Shown piece after piece: positions 28,366-37,729 of a DNA stretch of 64,000 nt; position 1 is the first letter of the stretch; each line of letters begins with the position of its first letter. Origin of the DNA: Thiomicrorhabdus sp. ZW0627 (GTDB lineage: Bacteria > Pseudomonadota > Gammaproteobacteria > Thiomicrospirales > Thiomicrospiraceae); the NCBI RefSeq assembly GCF_029767005.1, contig NZ_JARUQR010000001.1, positions 801,028 to 865,027 on the forward strand. Direction: 5' to 3'. The translations under genes and the position numbers were made by a program. The notes under the pieces are model-generated. The model was not told the origin of the DNA. It searched no databases and saw only the letters and a list, made by a program, of their open reading frames with translations.

Positions 28366-28910
28366 ACAAAGCTCCTATTTGGTTGATAAGTCTGCCTTAA
28401 GGTTTGGAAATAATCATCCAACCAAGACTGAACTCTCACCAATTGTGTCTGCTCTTCTTCCAATAGACGGTTAAACAGGGCGTAGTCTTCCTGCGCACCG
28501 AAATTGGCACAATATTGAGAGGCTTCCGAATAAAGTTGAATCAGGGCGATTTCCCGCTCTTCACAACTTCTTAGAGCTTCGGCAATATTGTTGGCTGGGC
28601 CCGCTGGACGTAAAACACTTCCCGCAGGTAAGGCACCCTGGGCCACCATGCGATCTGTAATCAGATTCGCATGCTGAAACTCTTCATTAGCCAAAGTAAC
28701 AAACCCTTCGGCGTAAGAGATTTCGTGACGAAATTTTGCCAACGAAGCCTGTGCGAGATAATGCTGACCAGCGGAAAACTCCAAACTCAGCGCCCGTCCC
28801 AGATACCCCAAGATTTGACTGTTGGAAACAGCAGTTTGCGCTTGAGGCATTTGAGGATATGCACCGGCACCCGGCATGACGCTTCCTGGCATTCTGGACG
28901 AATAACGCAT
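28362..28910 (-). CDS. Ferritin-like (bacterioferritin-related) carboxysome-operon protein
   Basis: A 182-residue four-helix protein. After a Pro/Met-rich N-terminus (about 30 residues), helices carry ferritin-like metal ligands: LEFSAGQHYLAQ, ANEEFQHANLI (ExxH) and LLEEEQTQLVRVQ. A related gene sits at this place in many cso operons, but its role (iron storage, redox, or another) is unknown. It follows csoS1B by 46 bases and overlaps acRAF by 4 bases. Confidence 0.75.
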   Translation of the reverse strand: MRYSSRMPGSVMPGAGAYPQMPQAQTAVSNSQILGYLGRALSLEFSAGQHYLAQASLAKFRHEISYAEGFVTLANEEFQHANLITDRMVAQGALPAGSVLRPAGPANNIAEALRSCEEREIALIQLYSEASQYCANFGAQEDYALFNRLLEEEQTQLVRVQSWLDDYFQTLRQTYQPNRSFV

Positions 28911-28956
28911 GTCTCCCTCCTGGTTTAGCAGGGGCTAAAATAAGCCCCCGTCAATA

Positions 28957-29262
28957 TTAGCTTCGGCCTGCAGAGTTGCTGCCAATCGTTAACACCGGTT
29001 CCACTTCTTTGTGTGGACGTGCGATGATGTGCGCTGCTACCAGACCGTCACCTACGCGTTCACAAGCGTCTGCTCCGGCACGAACCGCTGCGTTTACCGC
29101 ACCCGTTTCACCGCGAACCATTACTGTGACGTAACCGCCACCAACAAATTCACGGCTAACCAGACGTACTTCCGCTGCCTTGGTCATTGCATCCGCCGCT
29201 TCAATCGCCGGAACCAAACCGCGGGTCTCAATCATGCCTAAAGCAATCCCGTATTCACTCAT
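28957..29262 (-). CDS. csoS1B: Carboxysome shell hexamer protein CsoS1 (third copy, extended C-terminus)
   Basis: A 101-residue single-domain BMC protein that forms hexameric shell tiles with a central pore. It starts MSEYGIALGMIETRGLVPAI after an AAGGAG site. A reading 19 residues longer is not supported. The body is identical to its two neighbours, but the end is changed to GSNSAGRS. By order and its longer tail it corresponds to csoS1B. Confidence 0.9.
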   Translation of the reverse strand: MSEYGIALGMIETRGLVPAIEAADAMTKAAEVRLVSREFVGGGYVTVMVRGETGAVNAAVRAGADACERVGDGLVAAHIIARPHKEVEPVLTIGSNSAGRS

Positions 29263-29965
29263 AACTTTTCTCCTTAAAATACAAGCCGACTGGTCTTCGA
29301 ATCCCTCAAAACCGATCACTTAATGGTTTTGAGAAATTCTGGACCGTTGTTCTATTACTTCTGTTCGATGGTCAACACCGGTTCCACTTCTTTGTGTGGA
29401 CGTGCGATGATGTGCGCTGCTACCAGACCGTCACCTACGCGTTCACAAGCGTCTGCTCCGGCACGAACCGCTGCGTTTACCGCACCCGTTTCACCGCGAA
29501 CCATTACTGTGACGTAACCGCCACCAACAAATTCACGGCTAACCAGACGTACTTCCGCTGCCTTGGTCATTGCATCCGCCGCCTCAATCGCCGGAACCAA
29601 ACCGCGGGTCTCAATCATGCCTAAAGCAATTCCATATTCATTACTCATGGTCTTTCTCCTTTTGCAAAGTCTTAATTTAAAATCGGTTATTTCTGATCAA
29701 TGGTTAATACAGGTTCCACTTCTTTGTGTGGACGTGCGATGATGTGCGCTGCTACCAGACCATCACCTACGCGTTCACAAGCGTCTGCTCCGGCACGAAC
29801 CGCTGCGTTTACCGCACCCGTTTCACCGCGAACCATTACTGTGACGTAACCGCCGCCAACAAATTCACGGCTAACCAGACGTACTTCCGCTGCCTTGGTC
29901 ATTGCATCCGCCGCTTCAATCGCCGGAACCAAACCACGGGTCTCAATCATGCCTAAAGCAATACC
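28985..29965 (-). repeat. Three nearly identical csoS1 coding segments
   Basis: The segments at about 28985-29245, 29367-29628 and 29699-29960 share nearly the same DNA, with only scattered silent differences (for example CCG/CCA and GCT/GCC). The spacers between them are unrelated. This pattern suggests recent duplication or gene conversion limited to the coding core. Confidence 0.85.
29355..29648 (-). CDS. csoS1A: Carboxysome shell hexamer protein CsoS1 (second copy)
   Basis: A 97-residue BMC-domain shell protein. FVGGGYVTVMVRGETGAVNA is the conserved core, and the pore region lies around EFVGGG. Apart from Asn for Ser near the N-terminus and the last residues, it matches the copies on either side. 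The assignment to A rather than C rests on operon order only. Confidence 0.9.
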   Translation of the reverse strand: MSNEYGIALGMIETRGLVPAIEAADAMTKAAEVRLVSREFVGGGYVTVMVRGETGAVNAAVRAGADACERVGDGLVAAHIIARPHKEVEPVLTIEQK

Positions 29966-29980
29966 ATATTCACTACTCAT
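29687..29980 (-). CDS. csoS1C: Carboxysome shell hexamer protein CsoS1 (first copy)
   Basis: A 97-residue BMC-domain shell protein beginning MSSEYGIALGMIETRG and ending VLTIDQK. It is the first of three tandem csoS1 genes, 31 bases after csoS4B, with an AAGGAGAAAGG ribosome site. High copy and strong ribosome sites fit the hundreds of hexamers needed per shell. Confidence 0.9.
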   Translation of the reverse strand: MSSEYGIALGMIETRGLVPAIEAADAMTKAAEVRLVSREFVGGGYVTVMVRGETGAVNAAVRAGADACERVGDGLVAAHIIARPHKEVEPVLTIDQK

Positions 29981-30011
29981 ACCTTTCTCCTTTGAGCTTT
30001 TTACTTAAAAC

Positions 30012-30266
30012 TTAAGCCTGTTCTGGTTGCCAATCATCGATGATGCCGCCAACCGTTAAATCCGTTAAAAGTCGTTTATCACCTGCAGCGTCTCTGGCTG
30101 CAGAATTCGCGATGGTAAAAACCCAGTCTCCCGCTTTGGTTCCAATCGGATCCATCGCAACAAAGATTTCACCCCCATCCGTTGCCAAGACTTTGAGCGG
30201 TAAATGCCCCAAGTCTTCCAAGCGGCTGGTCAACACCAGTTGTTGTTTAACTTGAAGTATCTGCAT
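30012..30266 (-). CDS. csoS4B: Carboxysome pentamer vertex protein CsoS4B
   Basis: An 84-residue BMV (Pfam03319) protein that forms pentamers at shell vertices. GDWVFTIANSAARDAAGD matches the conserved pentamer motif, and VGGIIDDW is near the end. It overlaps the end of csoS4A by 20 bases, which implies coupled translation. Confidence 0.92.
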   Translation of the reverse strand: MQILQVKQQLVLTSRLEDLGHLPLKVLATDGGEIFVAMDPIGTKAGDWVFTIANSAARDAAGDKRLLTDLTVGGIIDDWQPEQA

Positions 30267-30519
30267 TTTGTGGCGCTTCCCATTTGTCTATGATTCCAAC
30301 GATGGTCAGATCACTTGGATACCCTTTGACACCGGTTGCGTCACGTGCTGCCGAACTTCCGCAACAAATCACCCAGTCTCCCGGCTTGCATCCGACCGGA
30401 TCGACCGCAACTTGAGGGCTTCCACCCTCTTTTTCACGCACAACCAATAAAGGTTTATGCTCCATGGATGCGATCCGGTTGGTTGAAACGAGGGTTTTAT
30501 CCACCTGATAAATTTTCAT
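30247..30519 (-). CDS. csoS4A: Carboxysome pentamer vertex protein CsoS4A
   Basis: A 90-residue BMV pentamer protein starting MKIYQVDKTLVSTNRIASM, with GDWVICCGSSAARDATG and VGIIDKWE. It closes the vertices of the icosahedral shell together with CsoS4B. It follows csoSCA by 15 bases with AGGAGG as ribosome site. Confidence 0.93.
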   Translation of the reverse strand: MKIYQVDKTLVSTNRIASMEHKPLLVVREKEGGSPQVAVDPVGCKPGDWVICCGSSAARDATGVKGYPSDLTIVGIIDKWEAPQNADTSS

Positions 30520-30534
30520 TGTTTACCTCCTGTC

Positions 30535-32127
30535 TCAAGCCGATGCTTTGTTTGCTTCAATATCCGCCAGGCCCGGGATTTTTTCTGCAGGCTGGCGACC
30601 TGTGTTATCTCTCAGGGTCAACAGCGTCTGAATCCATCCGGACGTTGCCAACTCTTGATAACGGTTGTAAATCGCGGCTTCGATACGCTCCGCTTTCGCT
30701 ACTGCCCGGTCTTTCGATCCGGGAACCCGACCGTCATAATCGCAACGGATGATGATTGGGATCGGCAAACCTTTTTTGACATTCAAGCCTTTGAAGATCT
30801 TGATCCCCACATCCACATCATTCACGCCTTCTTCGACGGTATCGAGGTAGCTGTAATAACTCAGGTTACGCAGCTGAACTTCTTCGAAACCGTTTCCTAC
30901 GCCAATAAAGCGCTCGGCGTGTCCGATATCTCGGTAACAACCGTTTTCATATTGGTTTACATAAGCAATCTGCGAAAAATTGTTTCCAATTAACCAGCTG
31001 ATCAGTTTGACCAATTCCGGTTGAGGCGCAGTCGAACCTTTTTCCAGGTTGCTGACCTGAATCGCTTTCTCCACCTTTTGCCAGGCATCCATCGCCGACA
31101 AGTTCATTGTGGCTTGATACAACTGGTCTGTTTCGACATAACGATTCAGACACACATCGCCACGCTCATTCGGAATATGGACTTTCATGCTGTCGTCGTC
31201 AGTATTCAAACCCAACAACAGGGTCTGTACCGTGGAACCGCAACCAAAACGGTTCTCAATTGCTTGTTTAAAATCTTTCAGTTTTTGTAAAGCCGCTGCC
31301 GCCGCTTTCTGGTCATCACTCCCGTGTGCCGCGCAACCCTGGTGGGTCGGATCGGACTTGGAAAAGTGATATACCGCAATCTTTAAGTATCGTGTCGGTT
31401 CATCCGCCGAATTTGGCTGACCTTCACGAAATCTCGTGTGCTCGATAAACACCCAGTTTCTAACACTTTCGCTGACATCGAACATGACGCCTGCGTGCGC
31501 CTTGCGTCTTGCCAAGGCGTAAGGTAAACGAAGTACATAACTTAGAATGTGCGCCAAACGTCCGTCTGCACATGGTGCAATCCCGACCGCATGGAAACCT
31601 GCTTCTCTAAAGATGCACTCTGCTTCCTGTTTTTGCTGACCCGCTAGCGGATCTTTAATGAAGAACTCTTCCGACATCCTCATAAATTGGGCAAAGAGGG
31701 TTTTCGAATACAAAGCCTGAAAGCCCTTCTGATTTTGAGCTTGCAGCTCCAATCCAGATAACCAATCCTGCTCCGATAATCTCACACCCAACTTTGCAGA
31801 TAGCTGCTGGTTCGCCCAACTGACAAAATTCACCTGATCACGCTTTGTCAAAATGTCTTTCAAAACCGCTTCGATATCATCGAAACGGGATTTGATATCC
31901 ACTTCATATTTGCGCAACTTTTCATTTTGCGTTGGATCAACCAAAGCATGGGTGGTTGTCATCGCCGGAACCGTTTGAGCCTGAACGGATTCAACAACTT
32001 GGTTCAATCCATCCTCGCCGGCAGCCGATCCATGAGCAGTCGGATTTTGTTGCTGCCAGTTAGGGTTTGGCGCAATCGGTTTCCAAAACAATGACTTTTG
32101 ACGATGATTTCTTTTTAAACGATTCAT
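30535..32127 (-). CDS. csoSCA: Carboxysomal carbonic anhydrase CsoSCA
   Basis: A 530-residue epsilon-class (beta-like) carbonic anhydrase that turns bicarbonate into CO2 inside the carboxysome. Zinc-site residues are seen in GIAPCADGRLAHIL (Cys, Asp, Arg) and in THQGCAAHGSDD (His, Cys). The basic N-terminal peptide (MNRLKRNHRQKSLFWKP) is the part that recruits the enzyme to RuBisCO in relatives. A TTG at 32139 would add four residues. Neither start has a strong ribosome site, and I chose the ATG. Confidence 0.93.
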   Translation of the reverse strand: MNRLKRNHRQKSLFWKPIAPNPNWQQQNPTAHGSAAGEDGLNQVVESVQAQTVPAMTTTHALVDPTQNEKLRKYEVDIKSRFDDIEAVLKDILTKRDQVNFVSWANQQLSAKLGVRLSEQDWLSGLELQAQNQKGFQALYSKTLFAQFMRMSEEFFIKDPLAGQQKQEAECIFREAGFHAVGIAPCADGRLAHILSYVLRLPYALARRKAHAGVMFDVSESVRNWVFIEHTRFREGQPNSADEPTRYLKIAVYHFSKSDPTHQGCAAHGSDDQKAAAAALQKLKDFKQAIENRFGCGSTVQTLLLGLNTDDDSMKVHIPNERGDVCLNRYVETDQLYQATMNLSAMDAWQKVEKAIQVSNLEKGSTAPQPELVKLISWLIGNNFSQIAYVNQYENGCYRDIGHAERFIGVGNGFEEVQLRNLSYYSYLDTVEEGVNDVDVGIKIFKGLNVKKGLPIPIIIRCDYDGRVPGSKDRAVAKAERIEAAIYNRYQELATSGWIQTLLTLRDNTGRQPAEKIPGLADIEANKASA

Positions 32128-32166
32128 CAAAACACCCAATATTCAGTTAATTTCCAGCTAGTTTGT

Positions 32167-34158
32167 TTACGCTCTAGCGCCGCCTGACAGCGTCACCTTC
32201 GCGCCTGTTTCCGTATTTCCGGAAGATCCGGTAATCGGACTCATAGGCACTTCGGACATGGCACCAGGCGTAAACTGTGCAGCTCCCATCGGCGACTGTC
32301 TTGTCGCACCACGAACCGAAGCATTACGCTGTGCCGCCCAAGGACCGTCAGTTCCAGTCACTTTAGAACCTCTATCCCAACCGTCACCTGTGATACGTGA
32401 TCCCTGTTCCATTACTGGTTCGGAAACACTCATCGGCGCCGCTTGAACTTGAGCTTGAGCCTGACCCATCATCATCGGAAAATCCGACTCTCCCGGTGCG
32501 GCTGCATTGACGGTGTCACACACCATCGATGTTTGATCCGCACCCTGATAGTGAGTTCCGGTAACCAGTTCACAAGCTCCTTTTTGAGCCCCCGTCAATC
32601 CCATAGGTCCTGGCTGGACACCTGAAATCGAAGGGTTGTTCCCCTGACGCTGGCGAACTTGAACTTCGATCTGTTCATCTTTTGAACAAAATTGAAATTG
32701 CTCACTACCCGTATAAGGGGTTCCTGTAACCGCTTTACAGTCACCTGCTTCCGCCCCGGTCATGCCGTAATAGCTACCGCTGCGATCGCCGGTTACCTTC
32801 TGTCCGCTACCGGTTCCTGAAGCCGTCACTTTCGTGGCGGTTTCCGGCACCGGATTGCCGCAAGCCTTAACTTCTTCAGCTCCCTGATAGCCAGTACCGG
32901 TTACAGACTGACAGGCACCTTTCTCACCGCCGGTTACCGCTTCCTGTCGCCCAACTTGAGTGCCGGTCGTCGTGTTACCTTTGGTCGTTTGTGAAGGCAT
33001 CACCTTCTGTGGTGCTTTACCTTGCGCCGGGATTTTCGGCTTAATTGTCGTCGATTGTGACTTACGGTTATCACCACCTGTGATTTTGCCGCCAGTCTTT
33101 TGTGACGACTGGGACATCACCGAAAAACCACTTTGTTTCGCTTTTGTCGGCGTCGCACCACAGTACATCTGGCTTTGATCAGCCGGCAGATAGTCGGTAC
33201 CGGTAACGGCGGAACACGTTCCGGTCTCATTACCAGTCATCTTCTCTGCTCGACCCACCGAAGTTCCGCTCACACTTTGACCGCGAGTGGTCTGTGTTTG
33301 TGTCACTTTCGCCGGTTTTGCAGACGGTTGAGCGTCACAGTTTTTGTTAAACTCTTCCGCACCTAAATACTCGGTACCACTGACCAGTTGACATGCACCG
33401 GTTTCAGCACCTGTCATTTTCTTTTCGCCCTGACCGACTTGCGTCCCGGAAACGGTTTGACCACTTAGGGTTTCAGACTCACCCACTTTTTGAGGTAATT
33501 CCGTGTTTCTTGGTGGACGAGTTGGTCGCGAACTGCCTGGTGAACAGACTTTGCCACGTGAACATTTCTCTGCGCGAACTTGTTTGGCAATTTCGCGTGT
33601 CGAAGCGTCCGGGTTGGCTAACTTCGCTTTGGCGCCTGACTGACTACCGCCCTTAGACTTGAATGCAGTTTGTCCGACTTTACCTTTAGCCTGTGCCTGA
33701 CGATACGCCTTCGACTGAAGTCGACCGTTAGACTGTACGGCTGTTTCAGGCTTCACCACTGTTCGTCGATTCTGTCTTGCGACCGGCTTTTCAGCCTTTG
33801 CTTGACGAGGTTCAACAATCGGCTCTTCAGACTTCTGCTTTGCTTTTGCCTTAGGGTGAGGCATTGGCTTTGCCGCTTCAGCTGCATTTTTCCCGTTTTT
33901 CTGCTGCTGTCTCTTCATTTTCGCCGCGTTACGTCCCGCTGCTGACGCCGGGGAAGGCGCCGTTGCAACAGAAACTTCACGACGAGGACGAGACGGCTGA
34001 GAAGGAGCAGGAGCTGTCGCCACAACAGGCTCTGGAGCAGGTGCTGGCTGGCGCATTGCTGCCGGAGCAGCAGATGCTTGAGCACCTTTTCCATTCACCT
34101 GAGCTTTGCGGCGCGCAATGGCTGCGGCTCGACCACTTTGAGCATTGTTTACACTCAT
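32167..34158 (-). CDS. csoS2: CsoS2 carboxysome assembly scaffold
   Basis: A 663-residue disordered scaffold linking RuBisCO to the shell. The N-terminal region (1-215) has basic RuBisCO-binding repeats (AIARRKAQVNGKG, KAYRQAQAKGKVGQ, TREIAKQVRAEKCSRGK). The middle region has about five repeats with the pattern VSGTxVG...MTGxETGxCxxVTGTxY, each with paired Cys. The C-terminal shell-binding region includes SRITGDGWDRGSKVTGTDGP and VTLSGGARA. It is shorter than the best-known homologue (about 870 residues). Some csoS2 genes use a -1 frameshift; I found no convincing slippery site. Confidence 0.94.
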   Translation of the reverse strand: MSVNNAQSGRAAAIARRKAQVNGKGAQASAAPAAMRQPAPAPEPVVATAPAPSQPSRPRREVSVATAPSPASAAGRNAAKMKRQQQKNGKNAAEAAKPMPHPKAKAKQKSEEPIVEPRQAKAEKPVARQNRRTVVKPETAVQSNGRLQSKAYRQAQAKGKVGQTAFKSKGGSQSGAKAKLANPDASTREIAKQVRAEKCSRGKVCSPGSSRPTRPPRNTELPQKVGESETLSGQTVSGTQVGQGEKKMTGAETGACQLVSGTEYLGAEEFNKNCDAQPSAKPAKVTQTQTTRGQSVSGTSVGRAEKMTGNETGTCSAVTGTDYLPADQSQMYCGATPTKAKQSGFSVMSQSSQKTGGKITGGDNRKSQSTTIKPKIPAQGKAPQKVMPSQTTKGNTTTGTQVGRQEAVTGGEKGACQSVTGTGYQGAEEVKACGNPVPETATKVTASGTGSGQKVTGDRSGSYYGMTGAEAGDCKAVTGTPYTGSEQFQFCSKDEQIEVQVRQRQGNNPSISGVQPGPMGLTGAQKGACELVTGTHYQGADQTSMVCDTVNAAAPGESDFPMMMGQAQAQVQAAPMSVSEPVMEQGSRITGDGWDRGSKVTGTDGPWAAQRNASVRGATRQSPMGAAQFTPGAMSEVPMSPITGSSGNTETGAKVTLSGGARA

Positions 34159-34227
34159 GCTAAAGCCTCCTATTTCGTCTTTATGACTCGTTTAATCACT
34201 CGTTATTCGTTTTGTTGTCCGTGTGAA

Positions 34228-34569
34228 TTACATTCCACGAGGACGGTAAACTACAAAGTTGTGTCCTTGACACTGAGTGTAGTTGTCATAACCAATCAAA
34301 CGAATCAAGTGATTTGGGTAAGCTTGACGACATGCGTCCAGCTCAGCCAATACTTCATTTGGATCACGTGTACCAAACATTGGTAGCTTCCACATACCCC
34401 AGTAATGAGCCGCCGCATTTGACGGATCTTCATGTTCAAGTGCCGGAGTCCAACCTTGGTTGATGATGTAAACGATCTGGTCGTAAACTTCATCCGCATT
34501 CAATTCCGGAAGGAACGAGAAGGTTTCCAGCGTGTACTGTGTACGGTAATCATCTGTTTGCATTGACAT
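34228..34569 (-). CDS. cbbS: RuBisCO small subunit, form IA
   Basis: A 113-residue small subunit that caps the L8S8 enzyme. The family signatures [34 protein letters not shown] and [20 protein letters not shown] are present. It lies 47 bases after cbbL in the carboxysomal operon, with AAGGAGATAAAG as ribosome site. Confidence 0.97.
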   Translation of the reverse strand: MSMQTDDYRTQYTLETFSFLPELNADEVYDQIVYIINQGWTPALEHEDPSNAAAHYWGMWKLPMFGTRDPNEVLAELDACRQAYPNHLIRLIGYDNYTQCQGHNFVVYRPRGM

Positions 34570-34616
34570 CTTTATCTCCTTATTCTGTTAGGATTCATTC
34601 AAATAAAGGGGGGCTC

Positions 34617-36032
34617 TTAGCCCACATCCAATTTGTCAACGGTATCGAATTCGAACTTGATCTCTTTCCAAGTGTCCAGAGCAACTGCCAGTTCCTTGCT
34701 GTTACGAGCAGCGTCTCTCAAGATATCTCCACCTTCTCTTTCCAGGTCACGACCTTCGTTACGTGCTTTAACACAAGCTTCTAGGGCCACACGGTTTGCT
34801 GCCGCACCAGCTGCGTTACCGCCTGGGTGACCTTGTGTACCACCACCAAACTGAAGAACGGAATCGTCACCAAAGATGTTAACCAGTGCAGGCATGTGCC
34901 ATACGTGGATACCACCGGAAGCAACCGCCATAACACCAGGCATTGAACCCCAATCCTGATCGAAGAAAACACCACGTGAACGATCTTCTGGTACGAATGA
35001 TTCACGAAGCTGGTCAACGAAACCTAGCGTAGAAGCACGGTCACCTTCCAACTTACCTACAACTGTACCTGTATGCAGGTGATCACCACCGGATAGACGC
35101 AGACACTTAGCCAATACACGGAAGTGAATACCGTGGTTAGGGTTACGGTCGATTACAGCGTGCATCGCACGGTGAATGTGCAGCAACATACCGTTATCAC
35201 GACACCAGTTAGCCAAAGTCGTGTTTGCAGTGAAACCAGCTGTCAGGAAGTCGTGCATGATGATAGGCTGACCTAGCTCTTTAGCGAACTCGGCACGTTT
35301 CAACATCTCTTCGACCGTACCTGCCGTTACGTTCAGGTAGTGACCTTTACGCTCACCGGTTTCCGCCGTTGCTTTATCTACCGCTTCCGCAACAAACTCG
35401 AAACGGTTCTGCCAGCGCTGGAATGGTTGAGAGTTGATGTTTTCGTCATCTTTGGTCAAATCCAGACCACCGCGAAGACACTCATAAACCGCGCGGCCAT
35501 AGTTCTTTGCAGATAAACCAAGTTTCGGCTTGATCGTACAACCCAACATAGGACGACCGTATTTGTTCAACTTGTCACGCTCTACCTGAATCCCTGCCGG
35601 TGGCCCACCACAAGTTTTGATGAATGCGATCGGGAAACGGATATCTTCCAAACGTAGTGAACGAACTGCCTTAAACCCGAATACGTTACCAACCAAAGAA
35701 GTCAGTACGTTAACAACAGAACCTTCTTCAAAAAGATCTAGCGGGTAAGCGATAAATGCGTAAAATGCGTTCTTATCACCAGGTACGTCTTCGATTCGGT
35801 ATGCACGCCCCTTGTAGAACTCCATGTCTGTCAACAAGTCAGTCCAAACTGTCGTCCAAGTACCGGTTGATGATTCTGCTGCAACAGCCGCTGCTGCTTC
35901 TTCACGCGGAACACCCTCTTGAGGGACAACTTTGAAACAAGCCAATAGATCTGTATCTAGAGGAGTGTAGTCCGGTGTCCAATATGTCAGCTGGTAATCC
36001 TGTACACCAGCGTCAAACGTTTTACTTGCCAT
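34617..36032 (-). CDS. cbbL: RuBisCO large subunit, form IA (carboxysomal)
   Basis: A 471-residue catalytic subunit fixing CO2 onto RuBP. The carbamylated Lys and metal ligands are in [10 protein letters not shown], active-site Lys in TIKPKLGLS, His in HIHRAMHA, loop 6 in [11 protein letters not shown], and phosphate site in [12 protein letters not shown]. It is the first gene of a long cso operon, which together with the sequence marks it as form IA carboxysomal. A strong ribosome site (AAAGGAGAG) precedes it. Confidence 0.98.
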   Translation of the reverse strand: MASKTFDAGVQDYQLTYWTPDYTPLDTDLLACFKVVPQEGVPREEAAAAVAAESSTGTWTTVWTDLLTDMEFYKGRAYRIEDVPGDKNAFYAFIAYPLDLFEEGSVVNVLTSLVGNVFGFKAVRSLRLEDIRFPIAFIKTCGGPPAGIQVERDKLNKYGRPMLGCTIKPKLGLSAKNYGRAVYECLRGGLDLTKDDENINSQPFQRWQNRFEFVAEAVDKATAETGERKGHYLNVTAGTVEEMLKRAEFAKELGQPIIMHDFLTAGFTANTTLANWCRDNGMLLHIHRAMHAVIDRNPNHGIHFRVLAKCLRLSGGDHLHTGTVVGKLEGDRASTLGFVDQLRESFVPEDRSRGVFFDQDWGSMPGVMAVASGGIHVWHMPALVNIFGDDSVLQFGGGTQGHPGGNAAGAAANRVALEACVKARNEGRDLEREGGDILRDAARNSKELAVALDTWKEIKFEFDTVDKLDVG

Positions 36033-36432
36033 AAATATGCTCTCCTTTATTTGGGAGTTGAATTGAATTCGAGTGCAATCTTAGAAAAGTTCATGGTCTA
36101 TTGACTAATTGAAAGAAACGATAGAATTTATTGAAGATTCTCTATGAATGAAGAAAATCAGACTTCGCTAAAATTTCCGTAACACCAGTAAATAAGGGCT
36201 TTTCAGGCCTTACACATAACGAACGAATTCATAGGTCAATTTGATTTGAAACGTGATGGTTTTTTTTGAAAAAAATAAAATTTAAAATTAAAAATGCCCT
36301 TGCGGAACAAAAATTCATTCTTTAAAACATCTTTAAAAAAGCATTTTCAAACCTGAAGGTTCAATCACAAAACAATTCGGTGTATTCTTAATCCTGCGTA
36401 ATAAACAACAAATAATCACAGGAGAAAAATGA
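36033..36432. other. Divergent regulatory region between cbbL and the trpB-like gene
   Basis: A 400-base AT-rich stretch without a gene, which must hold the promoter of the carboxysome operon (minus) and of the trpB-like gene (plus). An inverted repeat (ATAGAAT at 36121-36127, ATTCTCTAT at 36137-36145) lies about 100 bases upstream of cbbL and could be a LysR/CbbR-type site. A second imperfect dyad (AAGGGC...GGCCTT) lies at about 36195-36212. A minus-strand TTGACC occurs near 36237. None is decisive. Confidence 0.4.
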
Positions 36433-37629
36433 ATGTCCTATTTGAAAAACTTCCCCAATCAAGAGGGTTATTTTGGGGATTTTGGCGGCGCTTTTTTACC
36501 ACCAGAACTGATCCCTCATTTTGAAGAGATCAATAAGGCCTACATGGAATTAGGGCGTTCGGCAGATTTCTTGAACGAACTCAAATACATCCGCAAACAT
36601 TATCAAGGCCGTCCAACTCCGGTCTACTATGCTCATAACCTGAGCAAAAAATACGGTGCGCACATCTATTTAAAACGTGAAGACCTTAACCACTCCGGTG
36701 CACACAAACTGAATCACTGCATGGCCGAGGCTTTATTGGCGAAACATATGGGTAAAACCAAACTGATTGCCGAAACTGGTGCCGGACAACACGGTGTGGC
36801 TCTGGCGACGGCTGCGGCCTACTTTGGATTGGAATGCGAAATTCACATGGGTGAAATCGACATCGCTAAAGAAGCACCGAACGTCACACGTATGAAATTG
36901 ATGGGTGCCACTGTCGTGCCGGTTTCTTTCGGCGGACGCAGTTTGAAAGAAGCTGTCGATTCGGCTTTCCAATCTTACGTTCCTCAAGCCGACACCGCTT
37001 TATTTGCGATCGGATCCGTAGTCGGCCCCCATCCGTTCCCACTCATGGTACGTAACTTCCAATCGGTAGTTGGCCATGAATCTCGCGAACAATTCCTTGA
37101 AATGACCGGAGAGCTTCCAGATCAGGTCGGTGCGTGCGTGGGTGGTGGTTCCAACGCCATGGGGATGTTTGCCGGTTTTATGGACGACGAGAACGTTAGT
37201 CTCAACGGTGTTGAACCTTTAGGGCGTGGAACAAACCTAGGTGAGCACTCGGCAACCATGACTTACGGCAAGCCTGGAATGATCCACGGCTTTAAATGTC
37301 TGGTTCTGGAAGACGAAGAAGGTAATCCGGCACCTGTGCACTCCATTGCTTCCGGTTTGGACTATCCGGGCGTCGGACCGGAACACTCTTACCTGAAAAC
37401 TATCGGGAAAGTAAATTACCATGCGGTCACCGACGACGAAACATTGGATGCGTTTTACAAGCTCTGCCGTCTTGAAGGCATCATTCCTGCATTGGAAAGT
37501 TCGCATGCGGTTGCTTGGGCAATGAAGCATGCTCAAGATAACCCTGGAGCCACCATCCTGATCAACCTTTCAGGACGTGGTGACAAAGACATCGACTACG
37601 TCGTCGACAACTTCGGAACCGGAGAATAA
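36433..37629 (+). CDS. Tryptophan synthase beta-chain-like PLP enzyme, stand-alone
   Basis: A 398-residue fold-type II PLP enzyme. The Schiff-base Lys is in [10 protein letters not shown], the catalytic Glu in [11 protein letters not shown], the phosphate-binding loop in [10 protein letters not shown], and the family end in [11 protein letters not shown]. Overall it is TrpB-like, with differences such as [14 protein letters not shown] where housekeeping TrpB has a different loop. No trpA lies nearby, so it may be a second TrpB that uses indole directly or another amine-forming enzyme. It has a good ribosome site (CAGGAG) and is divergent from cbbL. Confidence 0.8.
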   Translation: MSYLKNFPNQEGYFGDFGGAFLPPELIPHFEEINKAYMELGRSADFLNELKYIRKHYQGRPTPVYYAHNLSKKYGAHIYLKREDLNHSGAHKLNHCMAEALLAKHMGKTKLIAETGAGQHGVALATAAAYFGLECEIHMGEIDIAKEAPNVTRMKLMGATVVPVSFGGRSLKEAVDSAFQSYVPQADTALFAIGSVVGPHPFPLMVRNFQSVVGHESREQFLEMTGELPDQVGACVGGGSNAMGMFAGFMDDENVSLNGVEPLGRGTNLGEHSATMTYGKPGMIHGFKCLVLEDEEGNPAPVHSIASGLDYPGVGPEHSYLKTIGKVNYHAVTDDETLDAFYKLCRLEGIIPALESSHAVAWAMKHAQDNPGATILINLSGRGDKDIDYVVDNFGTGE

Positions 37630-37678
37630 CGAGTTCCACAATCGGTTCAACCGGCATTTACCTTCAAATGCCGGGCAT

Positions 37679-37708
37679 AAAAAAAGCCCCAATTTCGGGG
37701 CTTTTTTA
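37679..37708. terminator. Bidirectional terminator between the trpB-like gene and htpX
   Basis: AAAAAAGCCCC, loop AATTT, then GGGGCTTTTTT gives an 11-bp stem with A- and T-tracts, placed between two converging genes. Confidence 0.9.
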
Positions 37709-37729
37709 TACTTAGCGATACGCTTGAAA

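Noticed and set aside
28957-29980. Mobile element made of the csoS1 repeats
   Set aside because: The repeated DNA is limited to shell-protein coding sequence, without transposase or terminal inverted repeats.
32167-34158. Programmed -1 frameshift site in csoS2
   Set aside because: Such a site is known in some relatives, but I found no convincing slippery heptamer in the right frame with a following structure.
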